Shown here one piece after another: positions 48,644 to 62,224 of a stretch of 64,000 nucleotides of DNA. The stretch comes from Tanypteryx hageni. Its lineage: Eukaryota; Arthropoda; Insecta; Odonata; Petaluridae. The stretch spans positions 71,434,500 to 71,498,499 of the forward strand of contig CM054113.1 of NCBI GenBank assembly GCA_028673005.1, given 5' to 3'. The notes under the pieces are model-generated. The model was not told the origin of the DNA. It saw only the letters and a list, made by a program, of their open reading frames with translations, and made no database searches. The position numbers were made by a program, and so were the translations under genes. Each line of letters opens with the position of its first letter. Within the stretch, counting starts at the first letter, position 1.

Positions 48644-48651
48644 GTTAACCA

Positions 48652-49198
48652 CTCTAGTGAAATTGTTAATAACTTCATAAAATCCATTGGAATAATGCAT
48701 GTCTCTATAGAATATCACATTTGGATCTTTTTTATTTTTTATATCTACTATATTAAAGTCTCCTAGCATTATTACATTTTTATAATTAAACTTTTCAACC
48801 ATATTCTGCAATTCATGCACGAATCCATTTTTATTAGTGTTTGGGGGTTTATATGAACAAACAATAAGCAAATCTTTTCCATTAATTCTAGCGATGCCTA
48901 ATAACGATTCAAAATTAACAGTTTTATCACAATCATGACAAAGGAATTTAATATCATCTCTTACAAAAAGAATTTTCCCCCCACCTTTCCTGTTTTCCCG
49001 CACATTACAATACTTGTTATAACCTTGCAAATTATATAGGTCAGTTTCAGATGGCATTATATTTACTTCTGTTAATGCTATGAATAACCCATTTGAATGT
49101 ACAGTCATGTGTTGGTGTATAACTTGAAATTCATTACAGTTCTTACATATTGATCTAATATTTATATGGTAACATATTGAACTATGCTTTCAGTCATA
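48652..49198 (-). pseudogene. Jockey/CR1-like LINE: endonuclease N-terminal part (5' part)
   Basis: APE-type endonuclease start of the same LINE, separated from its remainder by the hAT insertion. It reads YHINIRSICKN (about 49180-49145), FIALTEVN with the catalytic Glu, RKGGGKILFVRDD, then LLIVCSYKPPNTN and VIMLGDFNIVD. It ends at FTRVVN where the hAT target duplication lies. An in-frame TGA near 49198 precedes the recognisable domain, so the upstream part is either lost or the element is 5'-truncated. No ORF1 is visible upstream. Confidence 0.88.
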
Positions 49199-52013
49199 TG
49201 AACCAATGTCTATTACAGAATAAAAAATTCTATTATTTGTTTTTGTTGTTTTATAAATGTTTAAATAATCCATATTGATGAACAAAGTACTGTACATTAA
49301 CACGTTTAGTTAAGTTTTTTCAGATCTTCTATGCTATTGAATTTCAAAATTTGCGCATTTTCATCTTTCCTCGCCATTACAACCGCATTTTTAATCCAAA
49401 CATACTTAAAATTTATACTTTTCGCTTTAATTTTTACCTGTTAATCATTACTTTATTAATTGTTTTTTCTAAAAATATGTGTATTATCACACGTTAGCTA
49501 TATCAAAAACTGAATGTAATACATAAAAGGGTGGAATTCATTTTCTGATATTCAAAAAAGAAATTTAATCTTAATTTTGCATAAGAAGGAAGGTTTTCGT
49601 TATTAAGGATTTGCTTTCTGTCAAAATATGCATAGCAAACATCATCCAACATAAACGATTAGAATTTATTGAATATATTTTTCTATAGATTCCACTGACT
49701 TCTGGAGGTAAATTAATTTAGTTTCGACGAGAAATGATTGTTCACCGTGACTTTATTTTTGTAAGACCAAAACCATTTGACTTACCGACTTATTTTTCTT
49801 TTACGGCAGTTCAGCAGTTTCTTTAATATCAATTCATTTGACCGACTTCCTATTAGTTGCGCATAGTAGTAAATAACGATAAAAATAAATCGCGGATGCC
49901 GCCCACGAAGCTTGCGGTGTAATACGTAATTCATGCAAATTCCTTTTTCGCTTAGCACCGCTTTTTACAGTTCTTACACACGATTTCATTGACCATCTGT
50001 AGGCGGTCATGGTTAACAATAAACTTCCTTAAATGTCAACCTATGATCTTCAAAAAAATTCGGCTAGCCATTCACATTAAACTCAAATGGATTTCCTTTT
50101 TCGGAATGTTTACGTATACAATACACTTAAATTAATATAAATTCCCTTGATCAAATTAGTCCGCCAAGAAAACCGTGCTCGTTCTCTATCCTCTCCTCTC
50201 CGCGATCGATAACCATCCATAATCAACTAAATCGTAGCTATTCTTCCGTTTCTGCATCCTCCCTCACAAATAACCGTCATCGGTTCCCTTTCATGTCGGC
50301 AACGGGACTAGCGGGAAGGAACGAAAACCTCGGCGCCATATAAGACCCGTTATTGCATGATTCGAGTCGTAAAGAGGGAAAGATTCAGTTTTCCCTTTCT
50401 GATCCAGCGTTTTATACGCTCTTCTCCGAGGCCCAGGACGAGGAAGGTTGGAGAAAGGAGAAAAAACAAAACGGCGGAACGATCGTCACTGAGATATTAT
50501 TCTGTTGGACTCTTAACCTAGCGGAGTGGCGCTGGGGAGGTTTGACATGACGAGAAAAGAAATCACCGGGAGGTTTATTTATGGAGTAATAAGCCGGCTA
50601 GAAAATTCGCGTGTTCGTTCAATCTTATCAATAGCTAATTGTTTGGACTTTTTGAGCCATTCGGAGTTACGGCGTAAGAAAATATGATGGCTGTGTGTGG
50701 AAATAAGGGCAATTTTAGCTATCATTTTCACGGCATGTCGAACTTGTCATGTATAGCGTCGTTTTACCGTCGATAAAAAAATAAAGATTGATAAAGAACG
50801 ATGCCAATAAAAATTTTATGAGGATAATATGTTTTATTAGACATCATTCTATTCATCGGAAAAAGAGGCTTAGGTGATTATGGGCACTTAAAAACTCAGT
50901 TGCATTGAAAACGGCCGTTGGTCCACGAAGGAAAACTCGTATCACTCGAATACTTATGGTCGCGGTTCATTTTACAAGGAGTTCACGTGCTTTCATAATT
51001 AAAAAGTCACCTTATTCTGTAATTAAGCTGCCAATAAAAATTGTTTATTTGCATGTCAATAATCTTTAAGAACAGAAAAGTTTTAGAAGCTAAAATATTT
51101 TTTATTGAACTTTTGACACAAAATTTTGTATATTTTAAAGCACTTTCTGTATCAGAATTTATCAAGTAGAGGCTTAAAGTGACATATGTCCAAAATGAAA
51201 TGATCCTATCCGTTATTCTTTTTTATTACACTCAACCATAGTAAATGCAAAATTCGTCTTGGTTTTTTCACATGTATTTATTCGTAATGTTAAATTGACG
51301 ATATTCATCACAAATGAGAGTTTTACTCAACCAGTCAATGCATTGAAAGAGCTGTATGATATATATTATACGTAATTCTCTCTTTTTGTTAAAAAAAACC
51401 GTACGCATTCAACGATGTCTGTTCCAAGAAATGACACTTAAGCCGGAAGTGTACGCGGTGAAAAGTGTGCATGGCGTGTGTGATACATACGTGCGTACCA
51501 GCACTAACCACGGTGCACTAATTAAACCCTAGCAGCAAGGCAAACCGACCGAGATTCATAGTATCTACTCCGATTCCATCGCCTTATATGTAGGCTCGGT
51601 AGGATTCGACGTTTATTTTCTCGAGAGATTTTCGACGAATATCGACGCTTAAAATTACTACTTACATATATGACGCAGTTTTCGGTATTACACTTCGATG
51701 ATTTAAATTTACTTTTTATTTCGAAATTCTTAAATTTTTACATGATAATTTTAATGAAAACACTAAATAACAAATTTATTGAAATATTACTTAATCTTTT
51801 GCTTACATTAAAAAAGTACGCGATACAAAGTAGTATATTTAAATCGTTAATTTAAATTTTACTAATTAAATCGTGACTTTTAACCAAGAAAATCACATTT
51901 GACCCGTCCACGAGATTTCGCGGCTTTTTCTTTTGGAGTTATGAGAAAATGTCCAGGAACTGATTGTAGTACGGGAATCTAAACCCGGTACACAACGTGT
52001 TAAGGCGACGTAT
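49199..52013. other. AT-rich non-coding stretch
   Basis: No gene, RNA or repeat was recognised. A GC-balanced patch (50160-50540) has open frames but no domain. Confidence 0.5.

Positions 52014-52093
<80 letters not shown>
52014..52093. repeat. (TG)n(TA)n microsatellite
   Basis: About 18 bp of TG followed by about 60 bp of TA. Confidence 0.96.
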
Positions 52094-52095
<2 letters not shown>

Positions 52096-52351
52096 AATAT
52101 TTTCACTTGAAAGCTTACTCTTTAAGTAACAAGAAATAGCTAGTGCAGAAAAAAGTTCATCGTGAGAACAGAAAACGATATTTCTTGTTTTTGTATTTTC
52201 ACTCCTTTCCTTACAAATTTTGCCAAACGTGATAATTTCGGCAACCAACCTATATGCAAAAACATATTAATAGTTAATTCACACCTTTTACTAACTGACT
52301 CTTGATGATTAAACCGAATTAGCACCTTGCATATCGTCCACAATTATATAT

Positions 52352-52665
52352 ATTGTGTATAGGGGAAAGTATTGTATTAATGAAAAAAATCGACTCGAGA
52401 TTTCAACGGAAATACACGTTTTGAGGTCCCCTGAACACGTTTTGACCATTTTCTCGATGATGTCTGTGTGTGTTGTGATAGCTTTTTTGTGGTTGTTCTA
52501 ACTCAAAAATTTTTAATCATGTCACCGCGATATTTTATATTTAACATTTTTATAAAAGTCACAAGAACTGATTAGGTTTTGGTAAAAATCGGGTAGCCAG
52601 AAGTGGGTGTTTCCTCTTGTCACTTATCCGTTATTTTGAAATATTTGCTTTAATATTTGATAAAT
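52352..52665 (+). repeat. Dispersed repeat C, copy 2
   Basis: Closely similar to 5128-5446: GTATAGG--AAGTATTG, ATGAAAAAAATCGACT, TTATCCGTTATTTTGAAATA and the shared end TTTAATATTTGATAAA. The homology stops abruptly at the same base in both copies. Confidence 0.85.
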
Positions 52666-53127
52666 GAAAAAATGTACAATAATAAAGGTTGTAGGATATT
52701 TAATTTTATACAACTTTTGTTTGGAACATTTTCCCATATAATGCATTTTTTAAGAGATATCTTATATTTTTAGCTGCCACCACCACGCCACCTACCGACT
52801 ATTGTTAACAATTGACGCTTATTATTAGTTACGTCTTAGTAACGCTCCTTTTTCTTTTCTTAATTGTTGGAACTTTGCGGCTATATCCAATATCAGAAGG
52901 CTATGGATTGAGTTTATTTCAGTTTTGTAAAGTCTAACATTTTCTCGCAGTTTCTTCAAATATTTATTATTATGTAACCTATTTGGAATTTTTAGAAATA
53001 TCTATTACAGATATGGAGAAATTCGTGTGGTGGCCACATCAGATTTTTTATTCTCGCCCTCTTGACGATAGCCCGTTTGACATACAATCAGTAAATTATG
53101 TGGACTTGATTTTCGCTTATACGAGAC
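52666..53127. other. AT-rich non-coding stretch
   Basis: A plus-strand open frame (52983-53288) runs across here into the hAT-like fragment. It has no domain and its end lies in the transposon terminus, so it is not called. Confidence 0.5.
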
Positions 53128-53262
53128 CAAAGAAACTCTCGACAACTTTTGATTCATTCACTCACCCGGCTCGTCAAGGCTTTTTAAACTTCCATTACGG
53201 CTCTCCAAATCATTCACAACTGCGAATGTGGCCCTCCGTACAGAAAAAGTTGCCGATCCCTG
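53128..53262. mobile_element. Probable small hAT MITE
   Basis: On the minus strand it begins CAGGGATCGGCAACTTTTTC followed by GGAGGGCCACATTCGC, which closely resembles common hAT termini (CAGGGGTCGGCAAAC...GGGCC). The candidate other end is CAAAGAAACTCTCGACAACT at 53128. Near-identical octamers TACGAGAC and TACGAGAT flank the pair (7 of 8 match). The left end is a weaker match, so the left boundary is tentative. Confidence 0.55.
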
Positions 53263-53751
53263 TACGAGATTATAATTGGTTACATATATGAGTATTTTTA
53301 CGAGCTGACAGAGGTACACAGTCAAACCTCTCACTGTGGTATGTCATCAAAGTCGGTCAACCGTCAAAATGGCCAATTTTTCTTAAACTAAAGTGATTCA
53401 TATCAAACCTCTCCTAAGCGGTCACCCCTAAAAATAGCCAAATTTTCACGAGATATGGGCCACTGTTTTAGAGATTCTCCACTGTTTTCATTGCGGATGC
53501 AACCTTTTCGTGCTCAATACGTTGCAGATTTTTTTCATTAGTTTTTCTTGCATTGGTTTTAATTATTTACGATGTTATACTACATTAAAGTGAACGAAAA
53601 AGTAATTAAAGAAGGATTTCTAAGAAAGTTGAAAGTTTTCTTTGAAGTAACTAAAGAATGAGTAATGGTGCAAAGAAGTGGTTAGGATTATGTAAACTTA
53701 GTTATTGTAAAAAAATAAATATAGGTATCTCAACTGTGTGTTACCATTATT
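53263..53751. other. AT-rich non-coding stretch
   Basis: Two CTCTC-TCAAACCTCTC-type phrases recur at 53323 and 53404 (GTCAAACCTCTC, ATCAAACCTCTC), hinting at another small repeat. Nothing more was recognised. Confidence 0.4.
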
Positions 53752-54515
53752 AGGCTGGTTTCCAAAGGAAACAGCCTTATGAAATGGTCCTGTCTGTGTG
53801 TGTCCCCTACTAACAACTTTTGCACCAATGGGCCGATTTTCATGAAACTTGGTATGAGGCTCGTGCTGCCAGGGGCCACCTCCGGACTGTATTTTATTTG
53901 GTGAAGATTTAATTCCCGGATTCGTTTCCAGAAACGTTTTTTCCATTTTTTTACATATGAAATCTCAAATCCATCATGCAGAGATGTTTTCTTTAACACA
54001 TTAAAATAACTTCAAGTTGTGATATCGGAGCGAAGTTTCTACTGTTCTAACATAAGAGGAAAAGAATGTAGTTTCTAGTTCTCATCACCAAATTTTGATA
54101 ATTGGTAGTGTTTTTTTTAATTTCTATTAAAACATAACGTTTTTGCGTTTTAAATCGCATTTTAACTCATCGTTGTCATGGAGACGATTATTACCGAACT
54201 AGGCTTGAGTATAGACGAATGAACAAATGGATTATGTTCTTTTCCGCTCTACTACTCTTTAGCAATGTGCAGTTGACTCAGACATATTAGCGTGTAAACA
54301 GTAACATATATTAAATTCGTTAAAAAAATACCTTCAAAATATAATGTCAGGAAGAGATTTCGACATTGCTTTTAGTATTTTGAACCAGATAATGCTCTAT
54401 TAATTTCTTGGAATGACTAACACATACTGAAACATTTCCTGTCAATATAAGTAATCAATTCGGGACGTCAACTTTGGGAAACCAGTCTGCATTAGTTCTG
54501 GCTTGGACTTCTTGT
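53752..54515 (+). repeat. Dispersed repeat B, copy 3 (most compact)
   Basis: It begins with the hairpin AGGCTGGTTTCC-AAA-GGAAACAGCC. CGATTTTCATGAAACTTGG, CTGCCAGGGGCCACCTCCGG, TGTTGTCATGGAGACGATTA and the end GGACTTCTTGT follow. It lacks the roughly 1 kb internal (TA)n-bearing segment and a further 70-bp piece present in copy 1. This suggests either a deletion derivative or that copy 1 carries insertions. Confidence 0.8.
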
Positions 54516-57500
54516 ATTAAAAATAAGGAGGCAAATGCCTTATATATACTAAAAAGGTTAAAAATTCCGGAGTATTTCAGACGACTCTTTTATAAATGCG
54601 AAATAAACCGCTTCGGAAGAAAAATGTCTCCAAATATTCATAGTAACTTAGGTACAGTTGAATGAAATACTTTTATTACCGAACCTTTTGATTGATAAGC
54701 CCATTGAAAAAACTGATCGATATCTATCTTCTGTTGTTTTTTTGGTGTTTTTATTCTAAATGACCAAGCTGAATATTTTCTTATCGATTTTCTATTTTAG
54801 TCTCTATTGAATAAACCACGCATTTATTTCGTACTGTCCGAGAATGGGCGTTAGCCAAATCATAATAACGTGAAACGCATAAATAAATTAAGGATTTATG
54901 GAAGTGGGAGAATTTTCTCACGCTTTTTAGTCTCCTCCCATGGTGCTAATAATTCCGTTAATTAACGTCAAATTCAAATATTTCTTAAGAAGGTTTTCCA
55001 AAAGCAATAAGAGTGAAAGAAAGTCTCGGATTCGAGTTACGGAAATGTTTTTATCCAAGACTTTCGAAATCTGAATTTCTTGGCACTGTTATCTCGAGGG
55101 AAATTTTTTCTCGGCGCCCTTCCTCAGCGTAACTCTTAAGGACGTTGTGTACTCGCAACTCATCGCGGCATATGCGCGTCCATGAGCGAAAAATACTGCA
55201 TCGAACGAAAATTTCGCGTTTTAACATTCGGTCGAGTGCAACCGGATGAGCCGACGTGGAAAAAAAGAGTTAGGTATGGAGTCAGGAGGTCGTTCTGACG
55301 CGAATCTTAATGGCGATCCTCTACGCGTAAATATTATTCATCTTTTTATTTTTTTATTTTTAAATAGTCACTCCTCCTCCCCATTTCCTCCCTCCCCCTT
55401 CCGGCCGCCGCCATCTCCACCAACACCGTCGCTATTATGTGGATAGGATTGAAACCGCTCTAAATTATACGGTCCGAATTTCATTCCGAGACATTTTTAT
55501 TAAAGGATGTTCTCTCTCTCATAAACGTGTAATGAAATATTTCCCTCCCTCCTCCCCCACTTTTTAATGACCCTCGAGTGGCCGATCCGATCGGAATGGG
55601 TCGTAAAATAACTGGCATCGGGATGATTTCGAGGTCGAGAGATCGCTCTATCCCTCCCACTCTATACCCTTCTCTCTCTCTTTCCCTCGCCCCTACTCTC
55701 TCTCTCTCTCTCATCGTGTGGGTCCCTCCCAAATTTCCCTCCCTCTATCCTTCACCCGCGTACCTTCCTCTTTATTTTTGTATCCATTTCATCCGTTTTT
55801 TTCTTAAGAACACGCACAGGTCTGATATGTTTTGAGTCGCTTTCTTTGTAGTAGATTAAACGCTATTGCAATAATAGTAACGCGTGGGGAGAGCTTATAC
55901 TTCTACTATGCCCCATTGTAACTTCCAGATAAACTTCAATGCCCGCGTTTTCTTGATTTATTTTTAATTATTATTTTTTCTGCTTATATAACTTTTAAGA
56001 AATATTTTGCATAATAATTTAAATTCAGGCAGGTTCGTGGATAAAAACGTAACGTTTTAGGGCAGTGTTTGCTTCATTCAGAAAAAATAATGTAGTTTGT
56101 AAAGGGTTATTGGACGATCAAGTAAAGATAATACAGACCCTATCTTTTACATATTTCTCTCCATCGACATTGTTACTCTGATACTTCTTATCTTAATATT
56201 ACTCCAGGTAACGAAATAATTATTTCAACTAACCCCGTGTATTATTGTACTGATATCCTATGATCGCTGTCAACAATCAACTCAAAGAGCTTTTATACTT
56301 TAGAATTTCAGTAGTTCTTTATATATTAGCAATCACTCCAATGATGTTATCTAAGCTGCTGGTTCTGAGAATCGTAAATTCTGACATTTGTGTAATCGTT
56401 GCTTTAGTGAATTATGTTGTTTAGACACATAAATGAAGCTCAAGATTAAATTCATTATTAAAATTTCATTTGTTTTTATTTTCCAAAAGATCGTTGAAAT
56501 AGCACAATTAATTTTTTTTGTAAAGGAGCAGTATGAACCTAACCGCTTTAACCCGGTTTCTTTAATTTTTTTGTTATGCAATTAGGTCTACCTTTAGATG
56601 GAATATGTAGTAAATGGCTGTGCTAATTTGTTGGCAATGTCTGGTTTCCTGGAAAGTTTGCAGACATCCATCTTGTTACTAATTGAGCTCTCGATTCCTG
56701 AAAGTCGGCTTTTCACTTCTTAACGTGCTGATGGAATTTCCATTAGCAATAGTTGGATGGATTATTGCGACAATTAAAGTTAATTGAGAAAAAGAGTTAT
56801 GGAAGCTTCGATATAGTTATTTCTGTCGCGTATCAAGTTAAGGGAACTTAATTTTTGTACGTATTCTTTTAATGTGACTCAACGGATTAATTGTACCGTA
56901 ATCTACGGTCTCGACTTGTTTCCAATTATCTTAATCAGTTTGAAAAAATCGAAATTGGGTCTTTAAATACTATGAGCATAAACATCGTCAGAGTAATCAG
57001 GATCATCTAACACCGAATTCAGTTCAAACAATGAAGCGAAGAAGATTAAAATACACCTATAATCATATGTTTTTCAAAAAGACAGATCGATTGGTGAATG
57101 TTGTACTTGGCGTTCGGTAATGACTGTAACATGTAATTACTAAGATGTTGCGCTTGGTGCTGTCTCGACTTATTATCAGAAGAATTGCTTAAAATTGATT
57201 ATGATCAATAAAACATGTTTAGTAAAGGTAAATCAGTATTGAGAATCGTAGTAGCAACAGTACCTTTGAGTACAATAGACTTCCTTTATAGAAAATACTT
57301 AAAATATTTTTAAATAATGCTTCACTTTTTTAACAGTCTCGTTCGTATGCGCCCAACATATGTTTCAGATCGCGAAATTACTCGAGTGAGCGGAAGTGCG
57401 ACGCAGTTTTCTAGAAGTAATTTCGATGCAATCGTGTCATCAATAATCTGACCCTGCATCCTGGATGTGTCACACCGCTTTAAAACGCGCTTTTTCGCCA

Positions 57501-58250
57501 TAGAGTTATATTCTCCGCAATCTTCCATCATCCCTCTTTTCTCCCTCTTCATCTCCCCCTCCCCCCTACGCGTGTCACTTCGCCTCTCCTCCGCACTCCC
57601 TCCTTCCCCCAAAATAAGGGACATCAACTGCTCCACTGCCCTTGGAATAGTCAGCCCCCCCACCACAAACCCTTTAAACCGTTGCCACACGGGTCTATTT
57701 AAAACTCTCATGTTTTGGAAACACTGGGGTCGATTGTTACGACAGAGGAGTTCTGAAAGCTGGATTGGGAAACGCTATAGCAACGCGGCGAAATGGTCCC
57801 TTGCTTACTCCGGCCTTGGATTGTTTTTTTATTTATTTTTTTTGAAGGGGCGATTTTGAGAAATATTTTCTCCGTGACGGATTCGAATGATTCATTGCGA
57901 AAGTTTTGGAGGGCTAAATATGAATACGGCCGAGTTTAAAACGATGACAATTTCATTCGCGAATGTTCGTTTTTATTTCTTCTTTTGTCGATATCCATGT
58001 TTGGTCGAGAATGCATCACTGTGCCGAGGATATATTCGGAATGTAACGAGGATAAGATTGGATTAATATTTTTCCTGGAGAAAAAGGTTTAACAGCTGAT
58101 GGTAAACCGTTTGGAAGGCGGCTAAGCATAATTTGGAAAGTTATTCCGTTGGACTCTCTCTTTATGCTTTGACTGGCGTAAATGTCACTAAAAATGGCAG
58201 AATTTAATGTACTAACTTAATCAAATAACAATATTTTGCATAGGCTGTTC
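54516..58250. other. AT-rich stretch with small pyrimidine tracts, no gene seen
   Basis: Pyrimidine-rich at 55370-55430, 55660-55760 and 57530-57605. No domain, TIR or RNA gene was recognised. Confidence 0.5.
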
Positions 58251-58257
58251 ATGCAAA

Positions 58258-58490
58258 ATTTACCTCTCCCCATTTCCCCGTCCTTCCCCCACCTTTCTCC
58301 CCCTCTCACTGCTTTACTCTTTCCTTCCCTTTCTCTCACTTTTCTTCCCTCCTTTCCTCTTTCCCTCCTTTCCTCTTTCCCTCTATATTTCTCTCCCCCC
58401 TTCCCTCCCTCTTTTCCACCATCTTTCCCTCCCTCTTTCCCTCCCTCTTTAATTCCCTCTAATTCCCTCCCTTCCTTTCTTTCTCCTTCC
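58258..58490 (+). repeat. Poly-pyrimidine tract
   Basis: Almost entirely C and T on the plus strand, with TTCCCTCCCTCTT and CCTCCTTTCCTCTT repeats. Open frames on either strand are low-complexity and not genes. Confidence 0.85.
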
Positions 58491-58949
58491 ATGAAAATAT
58501 TTCTTCAACAATGAGTAAATTTGAATTTAAGATTATTCCATTTATAAATGAAGTCGAAGATACATAAATTGAAATTTAATGTTCAATTTTGTTTTAAAAT
58601 ATAATCTACACAACTTCGACTATGTATGTACATAGATGCGTGTATGCAAACTTAATCTTAAAAGGAAATCATTTTGGCGAATAATTCACTTTTTTCTCGT
58701 TTTTCATTTGATGGAATTTAATTTACGTAATCTCGGGAAATCCGTGACAATGAAGTTGCCCTTTATTGAATATTTTCACCTCAGAAAACGTAAAATTTCG
58801 GTGTTCAAAACAAATTTGTGAACTGATTCGACACATATTTGAAAATATATGGCAGGAAAATGATTTTCATTCGTTTAGGCGTTTTTTGGTTCAAGTCGAT
58901 TTTAAGTAATTTAAAATGCACATAAAATAAACGCTCCACCAATTCCCAT
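58491..58949. other. AT-rich non-coding stretch
   Basis: Nothing recognised. Confidence 0.5.
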
Positions 58950-59034
58950 GCTATTCACATGGAGCAATGAAAAGATCTTGGAATCGAACCCGGGCCATTA
59001 TTGTGCACAATTTCTATTAGGATACAGAGTTTAC
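58950..59034 (-). repeat. tRNA-like / SINE-like fragment
   Basis: The reverse complement carries a perfect box B, GGTTCGATTCC (plus 58980-58990), preceded by GGCCCG and a TATCCTAATAGAA stretch in the place of box A. No cloverleaf closes, so it is a weak SINE relic. Confidence 0.4.
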
Positions 59035-59088
59035 GTCATTAATAATTGAAATCAATTAGTAAAAGTGCAGGAAAGTTAGCGTTTTTTT

Positions 59089-59345
59089 TACTTTCTCATA
59101 TATTTATAGAAAGTAGTTATCGCGAAAAAATTCGACAGATTTTGGTGGAAGTACACGTTTAAGGTGTCTCCGAGTCCAAAAAAGTGGTTTTCGTCATGCC
59201 GTTTGTGTGTGCGCGGCTCTAGGGCCTAAACGGTTGAACGAAATCAAATTGTATTTCGTATTTAGACATACACTTGCCCAGAATAGAAACTTTGTCGAGA
59301 TGAACAGTATTGCGCAACAATAAAGGGTCGTGTATTTTTGTCGAT
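59089..59345 (+). repeat. Dispersed repeat C, diverged copy 3
   Basis: It starts with a hairpin TACTTTC...GAAAGTA (59089-59115). GCGAAAAAATTCGAC, GTACACGTTTAAGGTGTC and TAGGGCCTAAACGGTTGAAC follow. The order of landmarks matches the 5.1 and 52.4 kb copies at lower similarity. Confidence 0.6.
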
Positions 59346-62200
59346 TTTCACTAAGTATCGATTTATTCAAAAATGACTAACAATTTTGATTAAAATTCAT
59401 TCAGTTATAGATACTACATTAGCCATATTTCTCATAAAATGGCTATATAGCGCCTAGTTACATTATAATATATCGAGTTTTACGTCCAGCTACAGCCCAG
59501 CTTTCCAGTATTCTGACTTCACTCAACAATTGTCCAGCAATAATGCTTCAGCGCCTATGTGGCTTCGCCAATCCACATTATACTTGATATCTGTGTATGG
59601 TATAAGTATTTGTCAAGTTTTATTTTCACATATATGGTGTTATGAATATAATAATCCCATTTACATGAAAAAACATTACCGCGGTTCTATTGTTTTTTTT
59701 CTTCCAGTCAGGAAAGAGTGTAGTTATACCAGAGACATGCGTATATGAGAGTTTGTGAAATGTGTTTTGCACCGATTTTTTTGGAGCGGGACGGACACAA
59801 ACGAAACAAATTAATATATATTTAGATGGTGTTTCCATAGTTTACTTCGTCACTGAAAAATGAATGTATTTTATGAGATAATTTTGTTAACGGTTTCAAT
59901 TGAGGAGTATATGTATGTGTCAGTTACTAAAAAATAATTACACATTCAGAGAATTTTTTTTTCCAAAAGCTACGTAGAAATTCCATCACTGTACTCCTTA
60001 AAGTTCGGCAATAATTTCAGTTTTTCGTAACTGCATGGCGAACAGAACGACCCATTGAAAGAAACCGAATAAATTATATTATTAAAATGCTTCTCTATGT
60101 TTGCGCACACCGAACATTTAGTTTGTGTGGGTCTTTTGGTTCAGTTCCCTTTTCAATTTTGGTTGACTGCACAACGAATGGACAGACGAAAAAACTATTT
60201 TGAAATAAATAAATGTGCACCAGCAGCTGTGGCGCAACATTAAAAATTTCGTACAGAAGCACATGATAATTATGAAGGAATACTTACCCGGCAATCACTA
60301 AATACGCATTCACCCATTCATATTCCCCGTATATCCATTTATTCTACATTTTTGCTATTTTATACACACACATGCCTATACTTCTATATATGTCTGTGTC
60401 TTGTAATAAGCTTAATAGCGACGTATTTCCTGTCTCATTCTCATAAATAACATCCTTACGCCGAAGGGACGTAATCAAGATTTCCATGGAAGGTATGCAG
60501 CCTTTTCAAAATCCGTCTCAACAAGGAACGGAAGACCGAAATGGAGGAATCCTTTTTCTCTTGAAAGGTGTCATCACATCTGATTCGGGCAATCCGATTA
60601 ACGATCCTAAATCTCTTTCTCTCTCTTCTCCTCTTCCTCCCGGACCAGTCCATTCACTTCCACACCCCTTCCTTCCTTTCTTTCTCTTCTTCTCCTTCCA
60701 TGCCATCTCACCCGCCCACATTCTCTCTCTCGCTCCACAGCGACGGGGAAAAAATCAAGGTCCGTCTTGCTCTTCATCCACGACTCTTTACGGGGGCATA
60801 CGCGCGCATCTTTCAGCTGTTCCCCTCCGCCAAAAGAATTTATGGAGCGGTTTCAAGTTCAGCGGAAAGATCAGCGTCCCCTTATGCTCAGTTTAACCAA
60901 TGCGTCTAAAAAAAGAGGCATGAGATGCAGCGGCAGGACGTCATTTTCAAAAGTTCCCATTTTTGGACCGCTCTCTCGCTCTCCCCCGCCTCCCTACCTC
61001 CTCCTCGTTTCGCGCCTCTTTCTCTGAGGGCTATCGTATCTCCATATATTGCGTTTATGAAACTATTCCCTCTTTTTGTGCTCATTTTGTGGTTATTTAT
61101 TTCAATCACATTTCTCCAAAATCTATCGCTATCTGTGAAAATTTTCCCTTCGTTTCCGTGTTTCGTCAACAGAGGTCGTTCGACTGGCTTAGCCTCTCAT
61201 CATATCGTTCTCGTCATTATCAGTTTGTTTTGTAACAGCAAAGACAATTTCTAATCATTATAACACTCAGTGATGTTTTCTGCCGGAACGTACCGGAACA
61301 CCGCTCCGGAACCTTTACTGCAAAAAATACTTATTTTCATAACTTAAAACAAAAAATCAAATGAAGTTATTTGCAATGCGATAACGTTTACTCGTATTGT
61401 ACAATAACACGTATTTTTCTGCTAAAGAATTACATTCAATTCGTATTTTTCCCCCCTCTTTCTTGTTCTGTCACCTTTTCTGTTAGGAAAAAAGCACTGA
61501 TAACACTTATGCAGTAACTACGATGCGGGTTTAGATATTTGGCAAGGACATTACCGTACAGAAACAAGTTTTCGTGTTACATGTAAAAGTCATATTTACA
61601 AATATACCTACGTAATGGAGCGATTTGTGAATGAAATTTCGAGTTTTTCTGTCGATTTGATATTTCTATAAAATGAATACAGACATCGCTCCATCGCACT
61701 TACTTTACTTTGCGTCATTCCTCTCCTCTCATTACTTAAATCCGTTTTCTCACTCGTTCTTATTTTTGCTTTCAATGTTTTTTTCCTACTTATCTTGGGC
61801 TTTGGTCGTCTTAACGTAATTTGCCTCTTCCGATTCTCTCTTGCGGGAAACAGTTTCATTACTCTTTATACAGCAGTGCTTCCTTTACTCTTTCTCATAA
61901 CCTCTGGTTAAACCTGAGGCAGTTTTTCTTAATTAATGCTCGGGAACCATTTAAAAACAGCGTTTAAGCGAAGTTGAAGGCCGCGTGCAATTTGAGGAGG
62001 TTCTCTTAAAGAAAATCGTGCGAAATCGAAAACGTGTAAAGCGAGGATGTGTGCATTTGGAAATCGTTTACGCATCCTTTCTAATATTATTTTTTCTTGA
62101 TGCAGCAATGTGCAAGATAGGGGGCACCCGTGTCAGATATCTTTAGCTAGAAAACTTTTTCTGCCTTGGTGAGGTGTATCGCGTTTGTATGAAAAAAATC
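59346..62200. other. AT-rich stretch, no gene seen
   Basis: Pyrimidine-rich patches lie at 60615-60735 and 60965-61025. Open frames in 60480-61250 show no domain and follow the local base skew. Confidence 0.5.
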
Positions 62201-62224
62201 TTGATCCTAGTCATGTCAAATCGT

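Noticed and set aside
52983..53291. 102-codon plus-strand open frame
   Set aside because: Its 3' half lies in a hAT-like terminus; no start context, domain or splice sites.
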